This document shows positions 62,835 to 64,000 of a DNA stretch of 64,000 bases, piece after piece. Under the pieces are notes generated by a model that made no database searches, was not told the DNA's origin, and saw only the letters and a program-made list of their open reading frames with translations. Position 1 is the first letter of the stretch, and the number at the start of each line of letters is the position of its first letter. The stretch is from Paraburkholderia ginsengiterrae. GTDB taxonomy: Bacteria > Pseudomonadota > Gammaproteobacteria > Burkholderiales > Burkholderiaceae. Made by a program: the position numbers and the translations under genes. Where the stretch lies: NCBI RefSeq assembly GCF_001645125.1, contig NZ_LXKA01000076.1:1-64000 (forward strand), given 5' to 3'.

Positions 62835-64000
62835 TTACGCGGCGCTCACCCGGAACGCGCTCACGGTCTCGCGCAGACGCCCCGCCTGATCCTGCAACGA
62901 AGCAGCCGCGGCCGCCGCCGCCTCGACCAGCGCGGCATTTTGCTGCGTCACTTCGTCCATCTGCGTGACGGCGCGGCCAACCTGGGCAATGCCGCTGCTC
63001 TGCTCTTCGGATGCCGCCGCGATCTCGCCCATGATGTCGGTCACACGCTGCACTGCCTGCAAAATTTCGCCCATCGTCGTGCCGGCCTGCTGCACGAGGG
63101 TCGACCCGTTGTTCACGCGCTCAACCGACGCGTTGATCAACTGCTTGATCTCCTTGGCCGCCGTGCCCGAACGCTGCGCGAGGCTGCGCACCTCGCCCGC
63201 GACGACCGCGAAGCCGCGGCCCTGCTCGCCGGCGCGCGCGGCTTCGACCGCTGCGTTCAGCGCGAGAATGTTGGTCTGAAACGCGATCCCTTCGATCACG
63301 CCGATGATGTCCGCGATCTGTCGCGAGCTGTCGTTGATCTCGCCCATCGTGCCGATCACGCGGCTCACCACGTCGTTGCCACGGGTCGCGATGTCGGATG
63401 CGTTATGCGCGAGGCCGCTCGCCTGCCGGGCGTTGTCGGCGTTCTGCTTCACCGTCGCAGTCAGCTCCTCCATGCTCGCCGCGGTCTCCTGCAGCGAGGC
63501 GGCCTGCTGCTCGGTGCGCTGCGACAGATCGCCGTTGCCGGCCGCGATCTGCTGCGTCGCCGACGCGATGGATTCCGCCGAACGCCGGATCTCGCCGATG
63601 GTCCGCTGCAACCGGTCCTGCATGTCGTGCATGGCCGCCATCATGCTGGTCGAGTCCTGCGGACGAACGTGAACCACCTGCGTCAGGTCGCCTTGCGCGA
63701 TACTCGCCGCGAGCCGCGCCGCCTGGTCTGGCTCGCCGCCGAGACTGCCCCGCACATTGCGGATGATCAGCACCATCGCGAGCGAAATGAGCGCGGCGAT
63801 CACCAGCACGACGGCAAGGTGCCCGAGCAGCGTGTCGTAGTACACGGTGTCGATGTCCTTGATGAACACGCCACTCGTAATGTTCCAATCCCACGGCGCG
63901 AAACGCACCACGTAACTGATTTTCGGCACTGCGGTCTCGCTGTGCGGCAGGCGTCCGCGATACTCGGCGAAGCCCCGGCCGCTTGCCTTGGCCGCGTCGA
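62835..64000 (-). CDS. methyl-accepting chemotaxis protein with Cache sensor, partial
   Basis: The gene runs off the right edge, so its 5' part is missing; 387 residues are visible. The first residues, '[20 protein letters not shown]' continuing to '[20 protein letters not shown]', are the end of a single Cache domain, which binds small organic ligands in the periplasm. A membrane segment ('[20 protein letters not shown]'), a HAMP domain and the signalling rod follow, with the hairpin tip '[19 protein letters not shown]'. The C-terminus ends after the coiled coil without a CheR-docking pentapeptide. The signalling half is very like that of the chemoreceptor at 3018-4658; the sensor differs. 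Confidence 0.93.
   Translation of the reverse strand, partial: DAAKASGRGFAEYRGRLPHSETAVPKISYVVRFAPWDWNITSGVFIKDIDTVYYDTLLGHLAVVLVIAALISLAMVLIIRNVRGSLGGEPDQAARLAASIAQGDLTQVVHVRPQDSTSMMAAMHDMQDRLQRTIGEIRRSAESIASATQQIAAGNGDLSQRTEQQAASLQETAASMEELTATVKQNADNARQASGLAHNASDIATRGNDVVSRVIGTMGEINDSSRQIADIIGVIEGIAFQTNILALNAAVEAARAGEQGRGFAVVAGEVRSLAQRSGTAAKEIKQLINASVERVNNGSTLVQQAGTTMGEILQAVQRVTDIMGEIAAASEEQSSGIAQVGRAVTQMDEVTQQNAALVEAAAAAAASLQDQAGRLRETVSAFRVSAA

Overview
The window is GC-rich and densely coded, and reads as a chromosomal segment of a betaproteobacterium of the Burkholderiaceae, most likely Paraburkholderia or Burkholderia. The basis is gene order and protein style: apt, a Kef-type antiporter, kdsD-kdsC-lptCAB-rpoN-hpf-ptsN-hprK-rapZ in one block, mutM-mutY, lolB-ispE-tRNA-Gln-prs-rplY-pth, a fused EIIA-HPr-EI protein in an N-acetylglucosamine operon, and a cydP-cydABX oxidase operon. 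No insertion sequence, prophage, CRISPR array or rRNA was seen. Nearly all long open frames antisense to genes are coding shadows of the high GC content.

Layout. 1-8 kb is accessory: the tail of a LysR regulator, an orphan protein, a WYL regulator with a glyoxalase-fold protein, a chemoreceptor with a sigma-28-like promoter, a DUF4239 membrane protein, and an arsenic operon arsR-arsI-arsC-aqpS. 8-21 kb holds ssb, an MFS exporter, uvrA, an AI-2E family permease, a PepSY membrane protein beside a 24-codon relic that looks like a TonB-receptor tail, purU, a Nudix hydrolase, a LysE exporter, apt and a Kef antiporter. 21-31 kb is the envelope and nitrogen-PTS block: Kdo precursor synthesis, LPS transport, sigma-54, hibernation factor, EIIA-Ntr, HPr kinase and RapZ. 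31-44 kb is housekeeping: the GO repair pair mutM/mutY, an outer-membrane TPR protein, lolB, ispE, tRNA-Gln(TTG), prs, rplY, pth, a histidinol-phosphate aminotransferase, ferredoxin, coaD, rsmD, ftsY, and a maleylpyruvate/fumarylpyruvate-type enzyme pair.

44-53 kb contains ybiB, a leuA gene with a long leader but a missing C-terminal third, an NTF2-like protein, PagL, rpoH and the cytochrome bd operon. 53-61 kb is a complete N-acetylglucosamine uptake and catabolic operon (nagR-nagA-nagB-II-EIIA/HPr/EI-nagE). The window ends with a MarR-GNAT fusion, an orphan MetQ and a Cache chemoreceptor cut by the edge.

The most interesting signals are regulatory. The truncated leuA is preceded by a consensus promoter and a 24-residue leucine-rich leader peptide with four rare CTA codons and competing hairpins, which looks like an attenuator. 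rpoH is preceded by a sigma-E-like promoter followed at once by a perfect CIRCE operator. The nag operon has a 44-bp two-arm operator. mutM and the TPR gene share a 22-bp palindrome that supplies a -10 box on each strand. In the nag PTS, NagE carries a second EIIB domain without the phosphoryl cysteine, and the fused HPr keeps the serine that HPr kinase would modify. Three promoters (arsR, kdsD, leuA leader) place the -10 so close to the start codon that leaderless transcripts are predicted.
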